Assembly (NCBI GenBank): GCA_964017235.1
Contig: OZ024929.1
Location: forward strand, 64,761,603-64,825,602
Length of the DNA stretch: 64,000 nucleotides
Direction: 5' to 3'
Source: Sabellastarte sp. h YS-2021
Taxonomy: Eukaryota; Annelida; Polychaeta; Sabellida; Sabellidae
Shown one piece after another: positions 10,418-21,617 of the stretch. The first letter of the stretch is position 1; every line of letters begins with the position of its first letter. The notes beneath the pieces are model-generated. The model made no database searches. It worked only from the letters and a program-made list of their open reading frames with translations, and had not been told where the DNA came from. Both the position numbers and the translations under genes were made by a program.

Positions 10418-11334
10418 AGCAAATCTCAGATTTCTTTATGTATCTGTACCAAGACCTAAACAGGCGCCCCTCTACCATTGATGGTTACAGGACAGCTATT
10501 GTTGACACTCTGGGCCCTACGGCCCAGCATATTGCCCATAATGAGGACCTTCACAGGTTGCTCTCCAGTTTTCACAGGGATCGCCCCAAGAGTTCCAGAA
10601 ACCTTCCTCAGTGGAACCTATCTGTGGTCCTCAATGAGCTTACAAAAGCGCCCTTTGAGCCTATGAAAGACACAGACCTCAAACATCTCACTCTCAAGAC
10701 TGCTTTCTTGCTAGCTCTGGCCTCTGGCAAGCTCCGCAGTGAAATCCACGCCTGGGTCGCCAACAAAGTATCTAATCTAGGCCAATGGGAAAAGGTAGCC
10801 TTGTTCCCTTCATCAGATTTTATAGCCAAAAACCAGCTAGCAAGAGAAGGTTCTCAAAGTGTGTCTCCGGTGACTATTCCTGCCTTGACTACCATTGTAG
10901 ATAGACAATTCAAAGAAGACAGGACCTTGTGTCCTGTACGGGCTTTGAGGTACTATCTGGACCGAACCAAGGACCTGAGAGGGTCCCGGTCCCTTCTTTT
11001 CATCTCCTTCAAGAAAGGACATACCTCAGATATCAGACCCGCTACTCTCTCTTCATGGTTGAAACAAACCATTCTACTTTGTTATAAGCAAGCAGACCAG
11101 CAAGCCTTGGACTTAGTCCAAGTTAAAGCGCATGACATTAGGGCCTTCGCAGCCTCTAAGGCTTTTTACGGTGGGGTATCGGTGGACCAGATCATGCAAG
11201 CGTGTCACTGGAAAGCTCACAACACGTTTACCAATTTCTATCTAAAAGACCTTACTTGGTCGGACAACGACAACAACATGTATCTGGGACCAGTAGTAGC
11301 GGCTCAACAGGTCCTAGACCCTTCTCCTCAGTGA
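8437..11334 (+). CDS. DIRS tyrosine recombinase (ORF3), copy 1, with long overprinted 5' frame
   Basis: The recognisable recombinase is about 10270-11334. It has an N-terminal SAM-like core-binding region (TIYKSKWALFEKW-type start) and a catalytic domain with HDIR (His 11131-11133, Arg 11140-11142), CHW (Trp 11209-11211) and the nucleophile Tyr in TNFYL (11239-11241). The first catalytic Arg, expected in GKRxSEI, is Leu here (CTC at 10732-10734), whereas copies 3 and 4 have CGC. The frame is open from 8362, antisense-free through the whole reverse transcriptase/RNase H region, giving a Ser/Pro/Arg/His-rich product without known domains. The true start is unknown. The enzyme would integrate the circular cDNA; activity of this copy is doubtful. 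Confidence 0.82.
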   Translation: MLSQRVKYHHQWLRSAIPLKAKLDKISCDCVRVQGPSKRPSLGRLHPVSPVKERYRKGGKCKISRVLQSPLSCTQASPKVEASNRPKQAQHFSTRRKVQNGNARVHQDFSDSGGMGSVNRPVGRLPPHPHPSKLKEVSKILPQVTGVPVHLAPIRTSHSPPGIHHGRQRSEAHGPQQRTQTSSIPGRLADQVSVPGGSISEHSGSGRSHPVLGMDLKPREIRTETNSGVLVRGLRIPPRFSPCKTHSREMAQTSGFDPTTQVETCFDCKMFDVSNWVASLNGEDGPGGTPSYETVSVSPERALEISSVAGQPPSLDRSHFCSSGLVAESCKGDDRLRPSSQRPQYPTLYRRLKRRLGRSLRTKFYKRSVVTSGKRTSHKRPRIESCLSGFETLQRPVSGPNSASCHGQLNCGSLHKQTRGNTLGGDVCTPVETHDLVPPLSHNLESQTHSRLPECDGRPTFQVEPGSVDRMVTPSTGVQTALPKVVHSPRGPFCHSSEPQAPSVRVSYPRPKGLGHRCSKHRLDGSHCLCLPSNGSPLQGDPKNQAMHLPDHTNSPRLARDALVLGPSAALNRDPSTTPGVDNTPQAVPQLRVPQLPAAPQPPRLVSRSGQLQEQGFSVEVAERIAAPQRSSTRNIYKSKWALFEKWCRDNSVDFSSPSVKQISDFFMYLYQDLNRRPSTIDGYRTAIVDTLGPTAQHIAHNEDLHRLLSSFHRDRPKSSRNLPQWNLSVVLNELTKAPFEPMKDTDLKHLTLKTAFLLALASGKLRSEIHAWVANKVSNLGQWEKVALFPSSDFIAKNQLAREGSQSVSPVTIPALTTIVDRQFKEDRTLCPVRALRYYLDRTKDLRGSRSLLFISFKKGHTSDIRPATLSSWLKQTILLCYKQADQQALDLVQVKAHDIRAFAASKAFYGGVSVDQIMQACHWKAHNTFTNFYLKDLTWSDNDNNMYLGPVVAAQQVLDPSPQ

Positions 11335-11810
11335 TGTCTTCTTCGGAAACAAAAGGGGGGGGGGGGGCACGTCCGCTACAGCTAAGCCTTCAGGAGTCTC
11401 CCCAGGTCTGGGTATAAGCTACCTCATCAGGGTGTTACAGGTAAGGTCACACATATTAAATTTACATTAACTTTAAATTCTTGGGACCATAAGGTTGTCT
11501 TATAAATAAGGTTGCAAATAGCAATTCTCGAACCTTGACCTCATTTCTGACGTCATAGCCCTTAGGGGTTCTTCCTATCTGTGTACTCCGGGTACACAAT
11601 CCTCCTTCCAAACACCCTACAGTGTACGACACTGTGTATTCTCATCAGGTTTTTGGCTCTTTACAAGTCCGACCTTCAGGATTGGGACTCTGTAAATGGG
11701 ACTCAGACTGGAAATTTTTTGAAACTATTTTTTATTACTCTCAATTCGAGAAAAACAACATTCAGACCTTCCAGTCTCAGCTGTAATCCCGCCACCGGGC
11801 GGTTGAATTC

Positions 11811-11916
11811 AGCATTCAGTCCCACATGGTAAGCTATTGTAGCGCAATAAAATTGAAAATTTTAATTACTTAAATGTAGCTTTTATAAGCTACAAGCTTA
11901 CCATGTGGGACTGAGA
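11811..11916 (+). repeat. Internal complementary region of DIRS copy 1
   Basis: Two abutting blocks. AGCATTCAGTCCCACATGG... to GCGCAAT is complementary to the element's left end, and AAATTGAAAATTTTAATTAC... to CATGTGGGACT is complementary to its right end. Joined, they are the complement of a right-end/left-end circle junction with TTTT at the joint, the diagnostic feature of DIRS elements. It is thought to template circular cDNA formation. Confidence 0.9.
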
Positions 11917-11972
11917 AGAGTCCCACCCTACCTCCCCGCTGTATTACAGCTGAGGGGACATGGGTTTAATCT

Positions 11973-12116
11973 CAACGAAAAGGAGGCTGATACACAGGAA
12001 GTGATGACGTCACGACAACCTATGAGGCCGAACCAACTGCATGCTTGTTTTTCTCGAGCGTTGGTCGTCTGTGCCTCGCGGCAACCAGTAAAGCATTCAG
12101 TCCCACATGGTAAGCT
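11973..12116 (-). repeat. Right inverted terminal repeat of DIRS copy 1
   Basis: Exact inverted copy of 5864-6007 (144 of 144 positions by reading). Outside it, the right end continues with a unique stretch of about 40 bp, ending ATTAAAATTTTCAA at 12158, whose complement is found in the internal complementary region. Confidence 0.92.
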
Positions 12117-12158
12117 TGTAGCTTATAAAAGCTACATTTAAGTAATTAAAATTTTCAA

Positions 12159-13232
12159 ATTTAGAGCATTTTGTTAAAATATGTTATTCAGATACTTTTT
12201 TCATAGCTACAACATGGTGAGTAACTTGGGTGTCTGTCTCAATAGCTAAGTGAGTAATAGCTACTTTTGGGCTTTTCAGTAACTTCCATCGTGAGTAAAA
12301 TCACTTGTAACTTGAAAACTATTGCATTTAGAGTATTTTGTTTCAATATGTTATTCAGCTATTTTTGGGTCAGCTATAACATAGTAAAATTTCAGACCTG
12401 TAGCTCATGGCATAGCTGAGTAATAGCTACTTTTAAGTTATCACTGTTGAGTAAATTGCTTATAACTTCAAAAGTATTACATTTAGAGTATTTTGTTTCA
12501 ATATGTTATTCACCTATTTCGGAGTCAGCTATAACATAGTGAAGTTCCAGACCTGTGGCTCATTGCATAGCTGAGTAATAGCTACTTTGAAGTTCACACT
12601 GTTGAGTAAATCAGTTGTAATTGGAAAACTATTGCATTTACAGAAATTTGTGTAAATATGTTATTCAGCTACTTTTGGGTCAGCTATAACATAGTGAAAT
12701 TACAGACCTGTAGCTCATGGCACAACTGAGCAATAGCTATTTTCAGGTACTGACTGTTGAGTAAATGACTTGTAACTTGAAAAATATTGCATTTGGAGTA
12801 TTTTGTTAAAATATGTTGTTCACCTACTTTTGGGTCAGCTATAACGTCGTGAAATTACAGACTTATAGCTCATGGCATAGCTGAGCAATAGCTATTTTCA
12901 GGTTCTCACTATTGAGTAAATCAGTTGTAACTTGAAAACTATTGCATTTACAGTATTTTGCTTAAATATGTTGTTCACCTAATTTTGGGTCAGCTATAAC
13001 ATAGAAAAAATTCAGACATGTAGCTCATTGCATAGCTGAGTAATAGCTACTTTGAGGTTATCACTGTTGAGTAAATCAGTTATAACGTGAAAACTATTAC
13101 ATTTACAGTATTTTGTTTAAATATGTTATTCACATAATTTTTGGTCAGCTATAACAGAGTGAAATTGCAGACCTCTATGTCATGGCATAGCTTACCAATA
13201 TCTACTTTCAGGTTCTCACTGTTGAGTAAATC
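12159..13232. repeat. 155-bp tandem array (continuation of element F)
   Basis: About seven monomers of the family seen at 545-2560, resuming at TTTAGAGCATTTTG directly after the DIRS end. It breaks off within a monomer at GAGTAAATC, where the head of the next element (ATTGTATCC) starts. Confidence 0.85.
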
Positions 13233-14670
13233 ATTGTATCCACTGGATAGCCGCAGTGTATACAGAGATTTCACCATTACCGCTCTAACGAAAAAAATAT
13301 TATAGCTAGCCTTCTCAAGTTTGCAAGGTATATTAGAGGGTGCACCACAGTATTCTATTGGTAGGCTTTATGTCTAAATTAGGCCTGTGGCTAAATTACT
13401 TGCCTACTAAAAATGAGTAATTCTGCATTTTCTCTAAAAGTATTGCAGATAGCAAATTTTTCTTAAATAACTCATTCACCTACTTTTGGAGAGCTTTCAC
13501 ATGCTGAAGTTCCAGACCTGTAGCTAATTACTCACCTACTCAAAATGAGTAAATGCGAATTATCTCTAAAAGTATTGCAGATAGCCAATTTTTCTCAAAT
13601 AACTGATTCACCTACTTTTGGGAGAGCTTTCACTTGGTGAAGTTTCAGACCCGTAGGTAATTACTCACCTACTGAAAATGAGTAAATGCAAATTATCTCT
13701 AAAAGTATTCCAGATAGCCAATTTTTGTCAAATAACTCCTTCACCTACTTTTGGGAGAGCTTTCACTTGCTAAAGTTTCAGACCTGTAGCTAATTATTCA
13801 CCTACTCAAAATGAGTAAATGCTAATTATCTCTAAAAGTATTGCAGATATCCAATTTTTATCAAATAACTCATTCATCTACTTTTGGGAGAGCTTTCACA
13901 TGGTGAAGTTTCAGACCCATAGCTAATTATTCACCTACTCAAAATGAGTAAATGCAAATTATCTCTAAAAGTATTCCAGATAGCCAATTTTTGTCAAATA
14001 ACTCCTTCACCTACTTTGGGGAGACCTTTCACTTGATGAAGTTTCAGACCTGTAGCTAATTATTCACCTACTCAAAATGAGTAAATGCGAATTATCTCTA
14101 AAAGTATTGCAGATAGCCAATTTTTCTCAAATAACTCATTCACCTACTTTTGGGAGAGCTTTCACTTGGTGAAGTTTCAGACCCGTAGGTAATTACTCAC
14201 CTACTGAAAATGAGTAAAAGCAAATTATCTCTAAAAGTATTCCAGATAGCCAATTTTTGTCAAATAACTCCTTCACCTACTTTTGGGAGACCTTTCACTT
14301 GGTGAAGTTTCAGACTAGTAGCTAATTATTCACCTACTCAAAATGAGTAAATACTAATTATCTCTAAAAGTATTGCAGATATCCAATTTTTATCAAATAA
14401 CTCATTCATCTACTTTTGGGACAGCTTTCACATGGTGAAGTTCCACACCCGTAGGTAATTACTCACCTACTGAAAATGAGTAAATTCGAATTATCTCTAA
14501 AAGTATTGTAGGTAGCCAATTTTTCTCAAATAACTCATTCGCCTACTTTTGAGAGAGCTTTCACTTGGTGAAGTTTCAGACCCGTAGCTAATTATTCACC
14601 TACTCAAAATGAGTAAATGCGAATTATCTCTACAAGTATTGCAGATAGCCAGTATTTCTCAAATAACTCA
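13233..14670 (+). mobile_element. Element G: hairpin head plus 133-bp tandem array
   Basis: The head is ATTGTATCC with a CACTG/CAGTG hairpin (13241-13258). It is followed by the TTGGTAGGCTTTATGTCTAA segment shared with element F, then about 9.5 monomers of 133 bp (core TATCTCTAAAAGTATTGCAG). The array ends abruptly where a 145-bp repeat family begins. No 3' terminus is seen, so it is truncated. Confidence 0.65.
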
Positions 14671-14885
14671 TTAATATGAAAACAACTTATAGGAAGTCAT
14701 GGGCTGCAAATCTTTTCATGTGGTCAGATTTGACCTTGGGCCCCTCCTGCTTATTATTGGTCCTAGAGGTTTGCAATGTGAAAACGACTTATAGGAAATC
14801 ATGGGCTGCGATTCTTTTGATGTGGTCAGACTTCACCTTGGGCCCCTGGTACAGGGTCAAATAAGGGTAGCCAAACTTAAAAGTG
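14671..14885. repeat. 145-bp repeat family, about 1.5 copies
   Basis: Contains the phrases GGAAATCATGGGCTGCGA and GTGGTCAGATTTGACCTTGG, which recur at 19520-20380. Confidence 0.75.
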
Positions 14886-15390
14886 CTTTCAGCTTGCTTA
14901 TTAACGAAAAATGCTTTTTATCTTCTAAACTATGTTAGTTGGCCTTTGTCGGTGGATACATCCAGCATCTGGCCACAGATGCGTCCTTTTTCTAGTTTAC
15001 TTTACTTTTTTAACCAAGTCTTGTTACTTATTACATTATTTTCAATGTTAAATATTACAAGTATTGAAACATTTTCAACATAAGTTTAAATCAATTTTAT
15101 GAATTTTATATCTTAGTTTGCACCATTCAATATAAAAAAATCGTTTTAATATAAATCATTGCATTGTGAACTATCAATAGTATTGTACTCAAAATATTGC
15201 AGAATTTTCAACCATTAATCATAGTAAATAAAAGACTATTTAAAACAATGTCAACAAGCTAACAAGTATTAAAAAGATTTTCAAACACAAAACAAATTTC
15301 TATATTTTATAGCTTACTTTTTCCTCTTTCAATTATAATTAAAAGCTAATACAAATTATTTTTCAAATCAACTTTCAATGGATCAATAGT
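14886..15390. other. AT-rich interval, no feature seen
   Basis: No gene, RNA or clear repeat was recognised. Short plus frames here show no domain. Confidence 0.5.
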
Positions 15391-16415
15391 AATATCTTTA
15401 CCTCCGCCAAGGAGGTTATGTTTTCATGTGAGTTTGTTTGTGCGTTTGTTTGTGAACAAGATAACTCAAAACTTATGGACGGATTTTCAAGAAATTTTCA
15501 TGATATGTCTGCAAAGGTAAAGGAAGAAATGATTAAATTTTGGGATTGATCCGGATCACTATCTGGATCTTCTGGATCCATGAAATGTAATTTTTAAAGA
15601 CAGATAACTCAAAAAGTTATGGATGGATTTTGATGAAATTTTCATGAAATGTCCTAAATGGGACAAGGAACAAGTGGTTAGATTTTGGGAGTGATCTGGA
15701 TCACTGTCTGGATCATCTGGATCCAGGCTGCCAGATGAGTTTGTAAACAAGATAAGTAAAAAAATTACGGACGGATTTTGATGAAATTTTCAGGATATGT
15801 CTGAAAAGTAAAAGGAAGAAACGATTAAATTTTGGGAATGATCCGGATCACTATCTGGATTTTCTGGATCCATGAAATGTAATTTTTAAAGACAGTTAAC
15901 TCAAAAAGTTATGGATGGATTTTGATGAAATTTTCAGGAAATGTCCTAAATGGGACAAGGAACAAGTGATTAGATTTTGGGAGTGATCTGGATCACTGTC
16001 TGCATCATCTGGATCCAGGCTGCCAGATAATTTTAGGATGGATTTTGGTGATATTTTTAGGATATGTTAGAAATGGTAAAAGGAAGAAGTGGTAAAAGGA
16101 AGAAATGATTCAATTTTGGGAGTGATCGGGATCACTATCTGGATCTTCTGGATCCAGGAAATGTAATTTTTAAAGACAGATAACTCAAAAAGTTATGGAT
16201 GGATTTTGTTTTAATTTTCAGGAAATGTTCTAAATGGGAGAAGGAACAAGTGATTAGATTTTGGGAGTGATCTGGATCACTGTCTGGATTATCTGGATCC
16301 AGGCTTTTTTTAAAGGAAGTTATAGCCAGATAATTTTAGGGTGGATTTTGATGATAGTCCAGGAATTGAGCTCCCTAATGGCGGAGGTCTGTGCTCTCTG
16401 AGTGTTCTTGTTAAA
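15391..16415 (+). mobile_element. Interspersed repeat with GGATCC-rich internal tandem units
   Basis: Starts near ACCTCCGCCAAGGAGG and ends near CTAATGGCGGAGG...CTCTGAGTG, so CCTCCGCC and GGCGGAGG are inverted at the two ends. The body has about three units of roughly 300 bp, each with ATAACTCAAAAAGTTATGGA and a cluster of GGATC/GATCC (for example 15545-15580, 15690-15725). A shorter relative lies at 29605-29990. It is non-coding; the class is not certain. Confidence 0.6.
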
Positions 16416-18330
16416 ATATTGCACTACTTTCAAGCATAAGCCAATTGAAAGACTGTATAGAACATTTTTTACATTAGTTTTGACATTTCAAAGTTATTTT
16501 AAACATTTTCATTTAAGGAGCAAATTTTGCAACAATAATTTATAAATTTTTAATATTTTTAACAGTTATTTTAGCAAGAACTTTAAGTTGCTGAAACAAA
16601 AGGCTTTTAAAGCTGATGTATTTATATTGATTCAGGTGAAAACCTCTTATTTATATTAATAACTATGACAGGTTCAGACATAAATAGGATCTGTAAAGAT
16701 AATACAGATCGCTAATAAATTTCACACCAATGTCAGCACTGATAATAATAAAACACTTAACTTAATTAACTTAATTCAAAACATAAGCTCAACCAGTACT
16801 AGTAATTTTATATATTTAAAATAATTTCAAAACATGAAAACCATTTAAGTAGTTTTCAAAACTTATTCAATCCAACCATGTTCAGCCTATCTTTATATTA
16901 AAATATTTTCATAACTTACTCAATCTGATCAGTCTGAATTAATTTGGATCAGTCAGTCTGAACACTGTTTAGGACCCATATTTTTAAACTTACAAACAAA
17001 CTCAAATGTGAAACAAGTTTTAGAAAATATATATATACTTTCAAGATGCAACATGTTTTGAAAGTTTTCAGAACTAATTTAACCAGAGCAGTTCAGCCTA
17101 GACAACTAGCATAAAATATAATGTCGAAATAACTATTCCACCAATTTCATTATGTAGTACTTCTGATAGTTTCAGATTTAAATGGGATCTAGGAGAATAA
17201 TAGAAGATTGCTGATAACTTTCACACTAATTTTAGCACTGGTAATAATGAAGCACTTAACTAATTCGAAACATAAGATCAAACAGTACTAATATATTTAT
17301 ATACTTCAAATAATTTCAAAACTAGAAAACTATTCAAGAACTTCTGAGAACCCCATTTTAGCACTAACAAACTCAAATGTGGAACAGGTGTTAGCAAATT
17401 TTATATACAATATATATTCTCAAGATGCTACATGTTTTGAAGGTTTTTGCACTAATTTAACCAGAGTAATGCATCCCAAACAACTAGCTTAAAATATAGT
17501 GTGTAAATAATGATTATATCAGTTTCTGCACTAATATTTAGCATTATTTAACCAGAGTGGAGCATCCTAGACAACTATCTTAACTAATTCAAAACATAAG
17601 ATAAAACAGTACTAATATCTTTATGTACTTCAAATAGTTTCAAAACTTTTCAAGTATTTTGAGAACTTATTCAACCATGTTCAGCCTGTACACTGTTTAG
17701 GACCCCATTTTAATACTAACAAACTCAAATGTGGAACAGCTGTTAGCAAAATTTATATACATATATATTCTCAAGATGCTACATGTTTTGAAGGTTTTAG
17801 CACTAATTTAACCATAGTAACACATCCTAAACAACTAACTTAAAATGTAGTGTGTAAATAACTATTACATCAGTTTCAGCACTAATTTTTAGCATTAATT
17901 TAACCAGAGTAATGCATCCTAGACAAGTAGCTTAAAATATAATGTGGAAATAACTACTTCACCAGTTTCATTTAGTACTTCTGATAAACAAAATAACTGC
18001 TGACTTAAAAAAAAACAATAGAAATTACGACTTGTGACACCAATAGCCAAAGCATTATTGCAAGTTTTATATAAATATCAACTACATTGTGTTTGAAAAA
18101 TTTAGAAAGGAACTTTTAACAATTAAATTATTGCACCAGTTTTATTATTAGTAACAATTTAACAATTAAGTTATTACACCAGTTTTATTATTAGTACTTC
18201 TAATATGCAAAATAAATGCTGACTTAGAAAATCTATAGAAATTGCTAATTTATGACACCAGGCAAAACACAAATTTATATTAATATCAACTGTAATGTGT
18301 TTAAAATAAATAGAAAGGAAATTTTAACAC
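16416..18330. repeat. AT-rich diverged long-unit repeats
   Basis: Phrases such as CAAACTCAAATGTGGAAC, CTCAAGATGCTACATGTTTT and GCACTAATTTAACCAGAG recur at about 17000, 17360-17470, 17710-17810 and 17880, giving degenerate units of roughly 350-500 bp. No coding potential. Confidence 0.55.
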
Positions 18331-19137
18331 AAGTGTTGATACACAATAAAAAAAAAAATAAATTAAGAAATACCAACAAACTTTTTGACTGACAGGGTAT
18401 CTGTGAAGACTAGCCTTTCCAAGTTTCAACAATATTTCACTTGCCAAAAATGGTGGCCATTTTGAATTTTTTTCAAAAATGCAAAACACAAAAATCCTTG
18501 TATCTCGAAAACCGTGCTAGATAGAGCAATTTCTGCCAAAAATTTGGCCCATAGGGTTACTCTGCTGAGTAGCTTACCCAATTTTTAAAGACTTTTTGTC
18601 CCACCCAAAATGGCGGCCCTTTTGAATTTTCGAATTTTTTGCAAAAATTGCAAAACACAAAAATGCTTGTATCTTGAAAACCGTGCCAGATAGAGCGAAT
18701 TCGGCAAACTTTTTGACCCACATGGTATCTGTGAAGACTAGCCTTTCCAAGTTTTAACGAATATTTGACTCGCCAAAAATGGCGGCCATTTCTTTGGGTA
18801 TGTAAGCAAACTACTCTACCCAATTTCCCCCCAAAATTTACCCTTCCCAAAAATGGGGGTCATTTTCAATTTTCAAATTTGTGACAAAAAGTGCAAAACA
18901 CCAAATTGCCTCTGTCTCCTTACCCGTTCAAGATAGAGCAATTTCATCAAAATTTTTCAAACACACTGTATCCAAGATAACTACCCTGCCCAAGAACCAC
19001 TTTTCCTATATTCTGGCTTTGTTGAGCTATAAGCAGAACTTTTTTACATGATTAAGCTGCCATTATTTCTCCTTTTCGGGACGCTTTGTTTTTGCATGGC
19101 AAAAACAATCACTTTGCTTTGCAAGTGATCCTCTAGT
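18331..19137 (+). mobile_element. 169-bp repeats and 3' terminus of an element B relative
   Basis: About 3.5 diverged monomers of the 169-bp family (TATCTCGAAAACCGTGCTAG, AAATGGCGGCC). After them comes the family's right end: CGGGACGCTT (19077-19086), a GTTTTTGC/GCAAAAAC hairpin, a CACTT/AAGTG hairpin, and CTAG (19133-19136). The matching left end is not visible. The minus-strand frames here (for example 18850-18557) are repeat artefacts. Confidence 0.65.
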
Positions 19138-19302
19138 TTTCTTTGAGGTTTATTTGTTTGACAAATTAGTACAAGAAGCTATCATGCGCAGACAACGATT
19201 TTACAGTTACAATGACTGAGTGATTCTTGAGGATTTCATTGGATGAGCGATATAGTATATTTCTCCAATGACGTAATTAAGCGTGTCTGAAAAGGGCACT
19301 TA
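19138..19302. other. Short interval with a degenerate element-B-like left end
   Basis: Mostly unremarkable. AATTAAGCGTGTC at 19273-19285 resembles the left end of element B, immediately followed by the ATTGTATCC head of the next unit. Confidence 0.35.
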
Positions 19303-20380
19303 TTGTATCCATCGGAGGCATCGCTACGCCACCACCGCGCATATAGAGATTTTCGGCATTAGCGCTCTCAGAGAAAACTACACCAGCTAGGTTCACCATA
19401 GGTTGAAGGTTAAATCTCTTCATAGGTAATATATATATGTCCTCTACAACCTTGCAGACATTTGACCTTGAAGATCTTAATTCAAGGTCATCCACAGAGT
19501 GCCAGAATAGCCCACATAGCCGACTTTAAAAGTGCCTATATCTCCCTTATTATTGGTCCTAGAGGTTTGCAATGTGAAACCAACCTATAGGAAATCATGG
19601 GCGACGAATCTTCTGATGTGGTCAGATTAGACCTTGGACCATCCTTCAAGGTCAAACGAGGATATCCAAACTTAAAAGTGCTTATAACTCGCTTATTATT
19701 GGCTAGAGGTTTGCATTGTGAAAGCAAGCTATAGGAAATCATGGGCTGTGAATCTTCTGATGTGGTCAGATTTGACCTTGGGCCCCTCCTTGAAGGCCAA
19801 ATGAGGATACCCCAACGTAAAAATGCTTCTAACTCACTTATTATTGATCCTAGAGGTTTGCAATGTGAAACCAACTTATAGGAAATCATGGGAATCTTTT
19901 GATGTGGTCAGATTTGACCTTGGACCCCTCCTTCACGGTCAAACAAGGATAGCCAAACTTAAAAGTGCTTATAACTCACTTATTATTAGAACTAGGGGTT
20001 TGCAATGTGAAACCAACTTATAGGAAATCATGTGCTGGGAATCTTCTGATGTGTTCAGATTTGACCTTGGGCCCCTCCTTTAAGGTCAAATGAGGATAGA
20101 AAAACTTGAAAGTGCTTTTAACTCCCTTATTATTGGTCGTATAGGAAATCATGGGTTTATGAATGTTCGGATGTTCATAGATTTGACCTTGGACACCTCC
20201 TTCAAGGTCAAATGAGTACAACCAATCTTAAAAGTGCTTATAACTCGCTTATTATCAATGCAATGTGATGCGATGTGATGGCAATGTGAAACCAACTTGT
20301 AGGATATCATGGGCTGGGAATATTCTGATGTCAGATTTGACCTTTGGCCCCTCCTTCAAGATCAAATGATGGTTCACTGG
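19303..20380 (+). mobile_element. ATTGTATCC-headed element with 145-bp tandem repeats
   Basis: An ATTGTATCCATCGG head and a GC-rich patch are followed, after about 200 bp, by roughly six monomers of 145 bp (GGTTTGCAATGTGAAACC at about 19563, 19853 and 19998). Each monomer has TATAACTCGCTTATTATTGG and TTTGACCTTGG segments. No 3' terminus was identified. Frames read through it on both strands are repeat artefacts. Confidence 0.65.
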
Positions 20381-20540
20381 CTTTGGTGAGTTGTCGTTCT
20401 GGTGGATACAGATTTGCATCGGTTCTCTGATGTGTAGGTCTAGTTTGTTTTCGCTTCAGTTTCCTCACCACTGCCGCCACATTATGGTCTCCTTTGAATA
20501 TCTCCCTTATTATTAGAGGGTTTTTTTACCATATTTGGCA
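20381..20540 (+). repeat. Fragment resembling the head of element A
   Basis: CACTGCCGCCACATTATGGTC (20471-20490 region) and CTTTGAATATCTCCC parallel 3682-3720 of element A. Confidence 0.5.
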
Positions 20541-21287
20541 GTTATATACCTAAGACGTGGGAAAATTTTTCCACATGCTTAAATTTAACCTTTGATCTTT
20601 ATCAAGGTCATATGATCAAAAAATAGTTTTTTGGGGTACACCTGCCCGTCATCCCCGCTCAGCAAAATCTGATGACCGCAGAGGCTTGTAATTTTACCCA
20701 CAATTTCATACTAACAAAAACGCGAGCTGATTAGATTTTGGGAGCGATCTGATGAAAATTGGCTGATTTATGGCCGATTTTCTCACAGGCACCAACCAAA
20801 AAGCTTAAAATTCATGTGAACCCCCCTATTATCTTCTTAAGTATGGCATTTAGAGCCATAAAATGTATTGGAAGGTAGGAGGAATTCATATGTGGAGAGT
20901 CTAGAAAGCAAGTCAAATTTCCTGCCTGACCCTCCTGTAGGGGTCAAACTGGGGTAATAAAATAGCCGATTTTGACATTTTGCCTTATATCTCCTTTATT
21001 ATTGCATTTAGAGCTTTAAAATGTGTTAAGACATATTGGGAAACTATATGTGAAGGGTCTAGATAGCGAGTCAGATTTACCCCGGGACCCCCCTTTATGG
21101 GTCAAACTGGGGTCATAAAATAGCAGATTTTGTCTTTTTGCCTTATATCTCCTTAATTCTTGCTTTTAGAGCTTTACAATGTATTAAGAGGTATTGGGAA
21201 ACTGTATGTGGAGAGTCTAATTAGCCGGTCAGATTTACCCCGTGATCCCCCTTATGAGTCAAACTGGGGTCATAAAATAGCAGTTTT
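20541..21287. repeat. About 150-bp tandem repeats flanking DIRS copy 2
   Basis: The phrases AAACTGGGGTCATAAAATAG (about 20948, 21110, 21260) and CTTATATCTCC recur. The left end of DIRS copy 2 interrupts the last unit after GCAGTTTT. Confidence 0.7.
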
Positions 21288-21617
21288 ATTGTGCTACAAT
21301 AGCTTACCATGTGGAACTGAATGCTTTCTTGGGAGGCTGCAGGCATTCGGCCAACGTCCAAGAAAAATAGACATTTAGTACTGTCCGAATCCTGTGCTGA
21401 GAGTGTACCACAACAGTGTAATCCTGCGAATCTCCCTTCTTCTTTCGTTGGCCGCATGACTAGCAAGCGTTTAAAATAAGCTTACTTTATTTCACTGTTT
21501 TCTCAGGATTTTATGCCATAGCTTATTCTGATAAACTTTGAAGTGTGCAGGATAAGTATTTATTTAAATATTTCATTGTTGTGAGGTTTCTGGTGCGTAC
21601 TGCTCAGATTTATTGCT

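Larger units (their letters stand above)
5848..12158 (+). mobile_element. DIRS-type tyrosine-recombinase retrotransposon, copy 1 (least damaged)
   Basis: About 6.3 kb with inverted terminal repeats, an internal complementary region near the 3' end, and ORFs for a Gag-like protein, reverse transcriptase/RNase H and tyrosine recombinase. It has no long direct repeats or integrase, as expected for DIRS elements, which replicate through a circular intermediate and integrate with a tyrosine recombinase. The left end follows a TTTT run and the right end stops at ATTTTCAA. The flanks rejoin as a 155-bp monomer (TTGC...TTTAGAGCATTTTG, compare 40135-40170), so the insertion point is a TTT in that repeat. 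A run of 13 G (11355-11367) lies just after the recombinase stop. The inverted repeats are identical, indicating a recent insertion. Confidence 0.93.
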
